The notes under the pieces are model-generated. The model saw only the letters and a program-made list of their open reading frames with translations. It was not told the origin of the DNA and ran no database searches. A program made the translations under genes and the position numbers. Shown here piece by piece: positions 1 to 8,970 of a stretch of 64,000 nucleotides of DNA. The DNA lies in the NCBI RefSeq assembly GCF_024139115.2, contig NC_085140.1, positions 232,316,371-232,380,370 of the forward strand, given 5' to 3'. The number at the start of each line of letters is the position of its first letter. The stretch's first letter is position 1. Source of the stretch: Armigeres subalbatus (Eukaryota > Arthropoda > Insecta > Diptera > Culicidae).

Positions 1-1308
1 TGATTTAGTTCTTTTCGTTTTTGAATGTACAAAAACTGATGATGTTATACACAATCAGATAAATAAACGTAATAAACATGAAATGGTAATAATTTTACCC
101 CGAAAACTATCATACGATATTCTAATATTATTTACAAAATCTCCAGTAGTTTCTCAAAATCCCTCAACTTTTTACAAAAAAAATCATCAGACGATTTTTT
201 GGAGAGCATTTTACACACCACTATCAAACGTTAATCAATTTTTGTACAATAAATTAGGTTCAGGAATGCTATCTTTGAATCATTATCATTGCAAGTGAAA
301 TACGTATGTAGAAAAAAAAATCATATTAACATTTGATTAGCTCTCAAAATCACCGCATAGAGAATTAAATGTCATCGTTAAAAGCAACCATTAAAGTTGC
401 AGTCAGTATGTATTAAAGGTGCATTAGGACCTGAAACAGTCGGACAAAATCATATAGAGCGAAATAATTTTGATTTTGAAAAGGGTACATCTCAAGTAGC
501 AAAACGGATCCCACTTGATGGAATAAGTTCCGCTTGGTAGCCATCGGAGAGTGTTCTGAGCATGGAGCCGTGTGATTTTGAGAAAGATTCAAACGATTCA
601 TCGTAGTCAGCTACTCCGTGAAAGCCAAAATAAATCCATCCCTTGCGGAGTCACAGCCGAGCGCAAGCGAACCGAGGATATGTGAGTTTGATGATGATGA
701 TGAAGACGGTTCAACTCCGGTGCTTTTGATGCTAATCGTTTCAGAGTAACCCTTCAAGTGCACAGTCCGAAAGGAAGGATAGGCAAGCTGCCAGCTAGTT
801 TCCAACATCCATCGCCTGGAGGATTCACACAAAAGGAGCAGGGTTCATTAAAATCTGTTTGATCTATTTCTAACTTGGTTGATGAGTTCTTTGAATGAAG
901 GATACACGTATTTGAATTCATTACACTTGAATTATTAAAGGATTATGTGAGTCAACCGTGTAGTGATAAGAATCTTTTTACACATTTGGATGCGGTAAAT
1001 TAAGCGTCATATCATCATTTAGTTTAGTCTGTGACCTAATTTGCTCCTTTTTACGAGTTTGCTACTCAGTGGTTTTGTCTACCGACCATTCAATGGCAAT
1101 ATTATGATGCGACTACAAACATGTCTGACATATTTCATGAAGTGCATTCATTTACTCATTACAAACATCTATTCTTTGAATCGGACCCATATAGGTTAAA
1201 ATGTCCAATAGTGGACCTCCTAGTAGCTTTTCTTGCCATTATGACTGGACATTTTCAACATATTAAATTCGCGTTAAATTCTAATATCATGTTCTGCATA
1301 TCCTCTGT
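1..1308. other. Intergenic DNA, no gene seen
   Basis: AT-rich sequence. The open frames are under 90 codons, have no recognisable domain and no consistent splice signals. A slightly more GC-rich patch near 410-840 shows no motif I can name. No terminal repeats or tRNA-like boxes were found. Confidence 0.5.
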
Positions 1309-1902
1309 TTTATTTATTTATTTGCTCATACTAAGGCCGGAGTGGCCTGTGCAGTACATAAGAGTCTACTCCATTCAGCTCGTGCCATGACTGCAGGTCG
1401 CCAACCACGCAATCTACGGAAGGTCCGTAAATCGTCCTCCACCTGATCAATCCACCTTGCTCGCTGTGCCCCTCGCCTCCTTGTGCCCGTCGTATCGCTG
1501 TCGAGAACCATTTTCACCGATTTACTATCCGACATTCTGTCTACGTGCCCGGCCCATCACAGTCGTCCGATTTTCGTGGTGTGAACGATGGATGGTTCTC
1601 CCAACAGCTGATGCAACTCTTGGTTCATTCGCTTCCTCCACGTACCGTCCGCCATCTGCACCCCACCGGAGATAGTACGCAACACTTTCCTTCCGAAAAG
1701 TCCAAGTGCGCGTTGGTCCTCCATGAGCATCGTCCAGGTCTCATGTCCATAGAGGACTACCGGTCTGATGGGCGTTTTATAGATAGTCTGTTCTGTACGC
1801 CGGAAAACTCTATTCGGTCGGAGCGTCTTGCGGAGTCCAAAGTATGTACGGTTTCAAGCCACGTTACGTCTCTAAATTTCTCTGCTGGTATCGTTTTCGT
1901 TT
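1309..1902 (-). pseudogene. 5'-truncated RTE-like LINE, 3' end only
   Basis: The minus-strand frame ending at 1326 carries the C-terminal tail of the same LINE family as the copy at 49939-53149 (TGTRRRGAQRARWIDQ, then an LRRLRGW-type segment). The plus-strand sequence CTAAGGCCGGAGTGG at 1331-1345 matches the 3' end of that copy at 49952-49966. Homology stops abruptly near 1902, which is the normal 5' truncation of target-primed reverse transcription. The 3' tail is a short AAAT repeat (about 1309-1322, read as TTTA on the plus strand), typical of RTE-type elements. Upstream parts of this copy are shifted in frame. It encodes no endonuclease or polymerase and is dead. I could not identify a target-site duplication. 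Confidence 0.8.
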
Positions 1903-1996
1903 TCCCATTTGTAAACACGGAGATACCTAGGAAAATAAATAGAATACAAATGTAGGAATGGGACGAGATAAATAATTAATGATAAACAAGACAAGA

Positions 1997-2382
1997 AGTT
2001 CCTCCGAAAGTTCCTCCGGGAATTCCTCCGGAAGTTCCTCCAGGAATTTCTCCGGAACTTTTCCTGGTAGAACTTTCGAAGGAATTCCTGGAGGAACTTC
2101 CGAAGGAATTCCTGGAGGGACTTCCAAAGGAATTCCTGGAGGAACTGTCGAAGGAATTCCTGTAGGGACTTCCAAAGGAATTCCTGGAGAAATTTCCAAA
2201 GGAATTCATGGAGTAACTTCTGAAGGAATTCCTGGAGGAACTTCTGAAGTAAATCCTGGAGGAACTTCCGAAGGAAATTCTGGAGGAACTTCCGAAGGAA
2301 ATCCTGTAGGAACTTCCGAAGGAATTTCTTGAGGAGCCTAGAGGAACTAACTAAGGAGGAGGAATACCTGGAGGAACTAACT
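1997..2382. repeat. 24-bp minisatellite array 1
   Basis: Tandem imperfect copies of a 24-bp unit, consensus GGAATTCCTGGAGGAACTTC followed by CGAA. The first about 60 bp (1997-2055) are in the opposite orientation (TTCCTCCGG...), so the array has a head-to-head switch near 2055-2075 and could fold on itself. Because 24 is divisible by three and the unit has few stops, long frames appear on both strands (GIPGGTSE-type repeats on plus, IPSEVPPG-type on minus). These are a by-product of the repeat and not evidence of a gene. The same unit forms array 2 at 28313-29320. Confidence 0.85.
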
Positions 2383-2385
2383 CCA

Positions 2386-2428
2386 TTTGTCTTCTTTGTC
2401 TTTTTTGTCTTATTTGTCTTATTTGTAC
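2386..2428. repeat. TTTGTCTT-type microsatellite
   Basis: Short imperfect tandem run of TTTGTCTT and TTTGTCTTA units directly after the minisatellite. Confidence 0.6.
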
Positions 2429-2429
2429 T

Positions 2430-2936
2430 ACATTTGTATTTACACCATCACCACTTTTATTACCCAAATTCTTTTCAAAGCTTATGTGGAAACCTTGTCC
2501 AAAGTCCTCTCACGATATTTTCTAATATTGTTCTAGAAACGTCTTATGTTTTTTTTATTTTCCAAAACCAGCTGGAGTTTGTTTATTTTGATTTCCTTAT
2601 TGCGTGATTGGTCGGCGCTGCTGCTGTTCTCTCGCCGAACCACTGCATGAGTGAAAAATTTCTTCCCCATTATTGCCAATTCCTTTTGTTCTCCGTTTAC
2701 GGCAAATTCTAAAGCAATTATAAACTGCATAATGATGAAATTATTTTGGCGACAATTTTCTCTCGCAGATAGTGCTACCACGTGCTTTTTTAACGGAAAA
2801 CCCTTCCCTCAGACCCTAAGGCCTCCAATACATCTGGAAGATTGTGGATTGTTGTTTTTAATAAATAACAATTTTATGTGCATCAGGCACGAACCTATAG
2901 TAAACGAACTAGTCAATGTCGATATGAGGACGACGG
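2430..2936. other. Intergenic DNA, nothing recognised
   Basis: No domain-bearing frame, terminal repeat or RNA gene was seen. The frames on both strands near 2530-2970 are short and featureless. Confidence 0.4.
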
Positions 2937-3120
2937 AGGTCCTTTGTAGCTTAGTAGGGAAAGCACCTGTCTAGCGTACTGGTTTCGTGGGATCAAACCC
3001 CACCGAAGGGAGCGGTTACCCTCCAATACCTTTTCCGAACTAAATCTATCACATGTTGTACCCATGCATAATCGAGTTTCAGACATAAGTATTTAATTTC
3101 CACTCCGGGTGACTTAATAC
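2937..3120 (+). repeat. tRNA-derived SINE
   Basis: The head looks like a tRNA gene: an A-box-like GTAGCTTAGTAGG at about 2946-2958, an arm ending ACTGGT, and a T-arm GTGGGATCAAACCCCAC at about 2988-3004 containing a B box. It continues into a non-tRNA body (CCGAAGGGAGCGGTTACCCTCC...). These are internal Pol III promoter elements of a retroposed SINE. The 3' limit is uncertain. A real tRNA gene is unlikely because the stem pairing is poor. Confidence 0.6.
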
Positions 3121-3988
3121 CCGGCATAAAATTAACTTTGAATGAACTGAATTCGAGTGACGATCTCTCTTCGCTCATGTGGTCGGGTTGGGATCTGAAG
3201 ACCAACTGGCACAATCTCACACAACCCTACTTTATTGAGCACCGTTGCTGATGAAGCAAGTGTGTAACAGCCGGACAATACTAAATACTCATTCTACTTG
3301 GTTGGCATTGTACAAAATTATATATGAGAGAGTTAGTTCCGAAAATGTTTTGCCAGAGTTCGGCTACGTGCCCGGTGCAGGAAATTTGGTTTCATCAGTA
3401 CCCAAATTTCCTAAATACATCCAAATACAAATTTCTTTTTACATACCAGCATGATTTACCATTTTGTCAAATTTTGTCCATCGGCGACAAAATTTTAATG
3501 GAATTCGGTCCGCCACCCGTGGCATTGGGCCTCCAAGTGAGTGACCAGCAAATTAAATTGTTTGCGGTTGGTTACTCGCACTCTGAAACGAATTATTCAT
3601 ATAATTAAATCTATGTTTTTGAGCTGTTTAAAAAAAAACTTACCGTTTCACCTCCATATTTAAGTTTTTAAACTGTTCTCGATTTGTAGAAGGGTATCGA
3701 CAAATCTCACACAGAAACGTCACTTAAATTGGACTTTTGTCGATGTACATCAACACTGAAAGTTCATCGGAGTTCATTCATATCGCCATTTCTCACGGCA
3801 CTCGTAAACGGGAATCGGAACAAAAAGTCGAATCGACAGAATTGATTTCACAAGGCACACAGAATAAACACAATTATTCAGGGATCTAATTAAGAAAAAG
3901 TCCTTATCGACTATGTATCGAGCGTAGTTGACCTATTAAACAAATTAGTCTGAATGATTTTGTGAACTAAGATTATCGTTTTTGCACA
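3121..3988. other. Intergenic DNA, nothing recognised
   Basis: Frames of 60-95 codons lack motifs. GTCGATGTACATCAAC near 3738 and similar short palindromes occur, but there is no element boundary I can support. Confidence 0.4.
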
Positions 3989-3990
3989 TA

Positions 3991-4484
3991 GGGTAAAAGA
4001 CCCAATAGTGGAGGAACTAAGCACGTTCTATCACTATTTGTTGGTTCACACCAAGTCCATACTTCATTCCACATACATTATATGAAAGGTTATTCATTAT
4101 ATTTCATCCAAAAACAGAGCTAACTGCAGCAACACCCATCATTGTTTCCTAAAATGGTACCTCCAATTATGGGTGCAGTGTTCCAATAGTTGCGGTAATT
4201 TTCAATTCGGGTTCCTATAGTTGCGAATCTCATTGTTTTCATATGGGACTCGCAACTATGGGAACACTACCGTAACTATTGGTGCAAGGCAGAGAAAAAT
4301 ATAAGGTATTTAAATGATACTTTACCGATTTTACGTGAAATCCATAACTGTTTTTTGTTATTTCGTCTATTGACATGTCAACAAATTGGTAGACTAGATG
4401 GGTTGCTGCGTTTGAGACGTGAATTTTGTAAAAATAGCACTACCACAACTATAGGAACACCCACGACTATTGGAACTTTTACCC
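3991..4484. mobile_element. TA-flanked MITE (GGGTAAAAG termini)
   Basis: Terminal inverted repeats GGGTAAAAGACCCAATAGTG at 3991-4010 and its imperfect reverse complement CTATTGGAACTTTTACCC ending at 4484, flanked by TA at 3989-3990 and 4485-4486. It is 494 bp with no coding capacity. Inside are further inverted copies of a CCAATAGT/ACTATTGG and GTTCCTATAGTTG motif. A TA duplication suggests mobilisation by a Tc1/mariner-type transposase acting in trans. The element at 63364-63870 has similar ends. Confidence 0.75.
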
Positions 4485-4486
4485 TA

Positions 4487-4537
4487 CCCTTTGTCGTCAA
4501 CAGAGTTTGTTACTGACAAACGCACCTAGCGACAAAC
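4487..4537. repeat. Left fragment of dispersed repeat copy A
   Basis: GTCAACAGAGTTTG and ACTGACAAACGCACCT match the reverse complement of 48975-49010. The repeat is interrupted here by the LTR retrotransposon and resumes at 15980. Confidence 0.75.
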
Positions 4538-6416
4538 TGTAACGCGGTTACAAAATTAAACAAGGTTGCAATTAAATTCTGATTTTAATTCGATTAACCA
4601 TCTTTTCGTCTATAAAGATTGATTAAATCGAAAGCCAGAATGCAGCCATAATTGGCATTTTTATTAATTGTCGCGCCTCCTAGTTGTCGATAGTTCAACC
4701 ACACTATTTCCTTATCCCGAGACAATTTTATGACCACTCACGGGCTTAATTTGCTTGTTTGTCTGATGAGTTCGTTTCTTTTAACGGCAATTGTTTGTAC
4801 ATCTTTTATATTAAATGTAACAAAGAAATAAGAAAATCCAATCAAAGGTCTTTCCAAGTCGGACAGTGATTAGAAGCGGACGTGGTCCCAGAACATTGTG
4901 GAATCTTTATAAAAGTGACTGTTAGCTGTTCGAAGAAGTAGAGTGAGTCAGATTTTGTTAGAATAATCCAACATTATATTATTGTAATGTATAATCTCAT
5001 TATTCTAGTATTTGGAAAGTACATAAAAGTATAGTGGAAATTAGGCAGGCCCAAGTGAGAGGAAACGCAGATTTCCTATGTGAGTCCTTAGAACCGCCAT
5101 AATGGTGCGAAAGATTTTAATGTGTAGTACGTGTCATTTTTTTGTAGATCTTTTAAAGATATTAGCTGCCATCAAACCAGCTAAACTTTGAATCTGCTGC
5201 TCGAGGCTCAGGTAAATGCGTTTTGTTATGTGTTTTAATTGGAATGAGGGTGTGCCGTCTGAATGATTACCGGGTGCTAATCGATATGTGTGTGCTTTCT
5301 TTTCTCCGTGAATGAACCTAAATCCTTCACGCGAAGGTGTTTCTGCCGGGTTCTAGACCCGGAAGTAGGTTGTAGGGGGATTCGACCGCTTCGAGTCCTC
5401 TAGGTGGATCCGGAAGCTTGGCGGTTTGTAGGCTATAAGCCTCATCGTCCGGCCAGTGAGACACCATCGCACCTACGGGCCTGGGAGAATCCACGTCTCC
5501 CGAGAATCACCCTCCGATCGCCAATTGTCGGAAGAATTCTCCATCTCGTTGGCCTCGAGACAGCTGGCAGTTCGACGCAAACCGATCTGTACGAGATAGT
5601 GTCGGCGCACACTACGAGCGAACGTGTACCACCCACCGCATCGCCGGGTGAAGATCAGCACCATCGACTGACAGCCATCGGGTAGCCGATTGCAGCACGC
5701 ATACTACCGCAGCAGTCGCCGATCGCTTTGCCAAGCACGACTGTAAGACACACGCTTCGTCGCACCAACAGCGAACCCACGCACACCTCGTGAACCTTCG
5801 TCGCACCGGCGACGTGATTACGGCACTACCACACAGCCATCGTAGCTCCGGCGGCAAACTCGCCGCCAACCACTTTCGCTTTCGTTGCTCCGGCGGCGTT
5901 CACAGCAGAGACTGCCCCGCCACCCATCGTCGCATCCATCGTTGGACCACGCATGAGCTCGAGCGTAGCGAGCAGATTCAGGTCAGATACTTTTAGCCTA
6001 ACCAAATGTAAACATTCGAAGGGACCGAGAACAAAGCACGGCCGTGCAAATCAAAATTCCTATTGGAATTGTAGGAAGTAGTAGGATCAGAACGACAATA
6101 TAAGATCTGTAAATTTAAACGTTTGTCTAGTCGCTCAAGAGGAAGAAAGGAGTTGATTGGATGGGTTTTATTAATTTAGGGATTATTTTTGGGGCTTTCG
6201 GACTATTTGCTTGCCGTTGGGTCAATTTTGTGGTCGGATAAGGACGGTTTCGATTTTCGTCATTCCACGGGTATTTGATGGACTCGCCCTGAGTCTCGCT
6301 GGGCAAACAATTCTTGCTGCTTCACATGCAGACGATCTGATCGTCTGCTTGGCGCAAAAGTGAAGTTGGTTGAAGGAAAACCAGAATCGATTCCAACCAA
6401 ATTCTGAACCGTTTCA
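4538..6416 (+). repeat. 5' LTR of gypsy-type element
   Basis: 1,879 bp, TG...CA ends. An AT-rich U3 carries TATAAAAG at 4908-4915. From about 5380 to 5960 the sequence becomes GC- and CpG-rich with short frames on both strands, then is AT-rich again. The R/U5 part downstream of the expected start near 4940 is about 1.5 kb, so transcripts would have an unusually long leader. Confidence 0.95.
4908..4915 (+). promoter_or_regulatory. LTR TATA box
   Basis: TATAAAAG within CTTTATAAAAGTGAC. It recurs at 14466-14473 in the 3' LTR. A start about 30 bases downstream (around 4940) is expected for Pol II. The exact start site is inferred. Confidence 0.6.
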
Positions 6417-6418
6417 TT

Positions 6419-6436
6419 TGGCGCCCAACGTGGGGC
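6419..6436 (+). other. Primer-binding site of gypsy-type element
   Basis: TGGCGCCCAACGTGGGGC lies two bases after the LTR end. A TGG start just inside the 5' LTR is the signature of a tRNA 3'-end primer-binding site. I did not assign the tRNA species. Confidence 0.85.
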
Positions 6437-6798
6437 ATTTTGAGAAAATAGGGCGTGCGAACAAATTATAGGTTTTTTGAAATTGAATTTGAGGTACGAA
6501 TATTTGCATTTAGGTTAATAATTGAAATTTGAATTTGGACTCGTTTGCTATTATTAAGATTATTTTTGGAACTCATTATTTAGGATTAGTACTTACGTTT
6601 AGCTGCTGTATATATTTGAATTGGGATACGTTTAGGAACCATCTTTCGTTATTAAATTCGTTGATCGGTCGGACCTACAATATAAATTTAGTATTAGTGC
6701 ATTGAATTTTGGGAAGTGAATTGGAATTTATTTAGCATTAAGGGTGTTCATATTTTCATTAAATTTTATTTAGAAAAGTATATAATTCTATCGCCACC

Positions 6799-8970
6799 AT
6801 GGCGAACGCTTCTAGCCATTTTGGGCTAGGGTCGTACATTAATCCTAACGATCTTCTACCGGATGAAGTACAATACGAGTTAGAAATACGCAATATTAAT
6901 ATGACTCAAGCACCAATGCAGGAACAACGGGGAGAGTTAAGAAAAATCCAGTTGGAAGAGCTTCAACACCCACGGTTGATTACAACTCACAAGACCATAG
7001 AGGATGAAGTATCGGTAATCCAGGTGAAGTTAATAATGCTTAGACAAGATTTTGAAGTTCAGGGGGGAAAGCAGGCCTTGATTTCTAGACTACGCCATAT
7101 TCGTATACGGGTTAATCGCCTTAACGCGTTAAACGAGAGACAGTTAAAATTAAAGGAAGAAGTCCTCGACGAAATCGAATTTCTGTTTGACACTTTTGGT
7201 CACCCTGAGGACCGAGTTCCGACGATGACCACTGCTAATACTAATAATCATCAAACCATGCCACTGAGGAATACGGGAGCTATTCCCAGGAATCCATTAT
7301 ATGAGTTCCCACCTAATAATGAACAAAGAGAAGTAGAATCTGGGGCGGCCTCGTTGAACGCTTTGAGGGAAAATGCGACGGGTGTTTCAAGGGATGCAAG
7401 TAATGGACTTCGGCGTCCGAGGGTGGGATTTTTACCAAATTCGACTCCAAAGACAAACAAGACTATGAACCCTTTTCTAAATCAGTCAATACGGTCGGAT
7501 GATTCATTTCGTCCATTGTTTCAAGCCACATGCACTCAGACCTTACCATCAACTACTCTTCCGGCACCACCAACGGAAACGCTCCAATCACCGTCTACGC
7601 AGCTTCCACCACTTTCGACGGTACGACCGCCCACTTACTCGGCACTCTACGAAGTTATTGCCGAAGAAGGGAGTCCTGCGACTCCAACCATAGGAGAAAA
7701 TACTAGACTCAGAGCAGAAGTCAGCCGTATTGTCGAAGATGTGCTTTCGAATCAATTGGAGAACCTCATGGTACGAATCACGCATGGAATGCAAGAATAT
7801 CAGCGGAGAGCAGCAACAAACCCGGATATTGGTGCAGACGAAAGGAATGTGCTCCAAAGACCAGACCACCAGACTGGCAACTATGATCGGTCCGGACGAG
7901 CAGGATTATACACCGAAGGAGGACTTTCACAGCCGATCGAACCGGCGAATAATAGGACGAGCAACAGAACATCAACCCCAATCCAGCCACGGGGGCGATC
8001 TCAGCCCGTAGATTATCGACGAGAAGTAAATGCTACCAATCCACGTCCATACGAACATTTTGAGAACCGTAATTATCAAAATCAGCATAGGATCCCAATC
8101 AACAAATGGCCGATTAAGTTCAGTGGGGAAGCAAGGGGAATGTCAGCAGAAGAATTTTTAAAGAGGGTCGATGTGTTAGCTCGAAACAACCAGGTTTCGG
8201 AAGAAGAACTTTTAAGCAAGGCCAATTTCTTATTCCGGCCAGAATCTCCAGCTGAAATTTGGTATTATACCTTCAGTAACAAATTTCATTCATGGCAAAT
8301 TTTAAAGCGCTATCTGCGATTGCGTTTCGAGGTGCCTAATAAGGACAAAGTGATTGAAAGGGAAATTAGGGAACGCAAACAGTTGCCCAATGAGACTTTT
8401 GTTACGTTCATGGGCGAAGTAGAACGTTTGTGTCAACAACTATCCAGGCCACTTTCGGAAAGGACAAAGCGGAACATAATGTTGGACAACATGCGGGATT
8501 GGTACAGACCGCATCTTGCTTTCATGGATACGGATGCCTTGGATGTCGAAACTCTATGCAACCTCTGCTATGAGTTAGATAAATCGGTTTATCGATCATA
8601 TGCTCCAAGAGGTCGGCCATTCAACGTACATTGCATTGATGACCATGATTGTACAAGAGAAGATGATGAGGAAGAGGCAGAAATCAACGCAATCACCCGC
8701 GGTCGGCAGAGGAATCCTAGAATTTCAGAAGAAAGGGCAGACAATACTGCAGAAGAAATCAGCAATCAACCAAATTCTATCCTTTGCTGGAACTGTCGAC
8801 AATTTGGTCACTTTTGGAGAAATTGCTCAAAGGGAAAAAGATTGTTCTGTCACATTTGTGGACAGCCAGAAGTGGTGGTTATGAACTGCCCTAGCAATCA
8901 TCGACACGGTCACCCCGAAGCAAAAAACGAGTCAACGGAAGGGAATCAGGGAGCAGCCCCTCTCCGTTAA
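6799..8970 (+). CDS. gag: Gag polyprotein
   Basis: 723 residues; structural protein that forms the cytoplasmic virus-like particle and packages element RNA. The start ATG at 6799 sits in a perfect Kozak context, GCCACCATGG. An N-terminal 140 residues rich in charged helices is followed by a long Pro/Thr/Asn-rich linker, then a capsid-like domain at about 433-610 (starts NKWPIKFSGEARGMSAEEF). An acidic stretch (about 615-632) precedes two zinc knuckles: CWNCRQFGHFWRNC at about 663-676 is a full CCHC, while the second (CHICGQPEVVVMNC, about 686-699) has Val in place of His, a replacement common in insect elements. The frame is intact. The stop overlaps the pol ATG as TAATG, and a -1 frameshift signal lies 40 bases upstream. 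Confidence 0.93.
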   Translation: MANASSHFGLGSYINPNDLLPDEVQYELEIRNINMTQAPMQEQRGELRKIQLEELQHPRLITTHKTIEDEVSVIQVKLIMLRQDFEVQGGKQALISRLRHIRIRVNRLNALNERQLKLKEEVLDEIEFLFDTFGHPEDRVPTMTTANTNNHQTMPLRNTGAIPRNPLYEFPPNNEQREVESGAASLNALRENATGVSRDASNGLRRPRVGFLPNSTPKTNKTMNPFLNQSIRSDDSFRPLFQATCTQTLPSTTLPAPPTETLQSPSTQLPPLSTVRPPTYSALYEVIAEEGSPATPTIGENTRLRAEVSRIVEDVLSNQLENLMVRITHGMQEYQRRAATNPDIGADERNVLQRPDHQTGNYDRSGRAGLYTEGGLSQPIEPANNRTSNRTSTPIQPRGRSQPVDYRREVNATNPRPYEHFENRNYQNQHRIPINKWPIKFSGEARGMSAEEFLKRVDVLARNNQVSEEELLSKANFLFRPESPAEIWYYTFSNKFHSWQILKRYLRLRFEVPNKDKVIEREIRERKQLPNETFVTFMGEVERLCQQLSRPLSERTKRNIMLDNMRDWYRPHLAFMDTDALDVETLCNLCYELDKSVYRSYAPRGRPFNVHCIDDHDCTREDDEEEAEINAITRGRQRNPRISEERADNTAEEISNQPNSILCWNCRQFGHFWRNCSKGKRLFCHICGQPEVVVMNCPSNHRHGHPEAKNESTEGNQGAAPLR
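8922..8968 (+). promoter_or_regulatory. Programmed -1 ribosomal frameshift signal, gag to pol
   Basis: The heptamer A AAA AAC (8922-8928) is in phase with gag codons, so a one-base backward slip lands exactly in the pol frame. The pol frame is closed by TAG at 8892-8894 and open from 8895, so the overlap window is only 76 bases and contains this site. After a 5-base spacer a hairpin follows: AACGGAAGGG at 8934-8943 pairs with CCCT (8958-8961) and TCCGTT (8963-8968) with one bulged C. Slippery site, spacer length and stem match known -1 frameshift signals. Function is inferred. Confidence 0.75.

Noticed and set aside
1927..2332. Collagen-like or proline-rich proteins on both strands
   Set aside because: Products of the 24-bp minisatellite; the unit is a multiple of three, so every frame repeats. 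No start context, domain or flanking gene structure.
5404..5996. Overlapping 64-93 codon frames on both strands in the 5' LTR (again at 14962-15557)
   Set aside because: They follow from the CpG-rich, stop-poor LTR block, differ by small insertions between the two LTRs, and have no domains.
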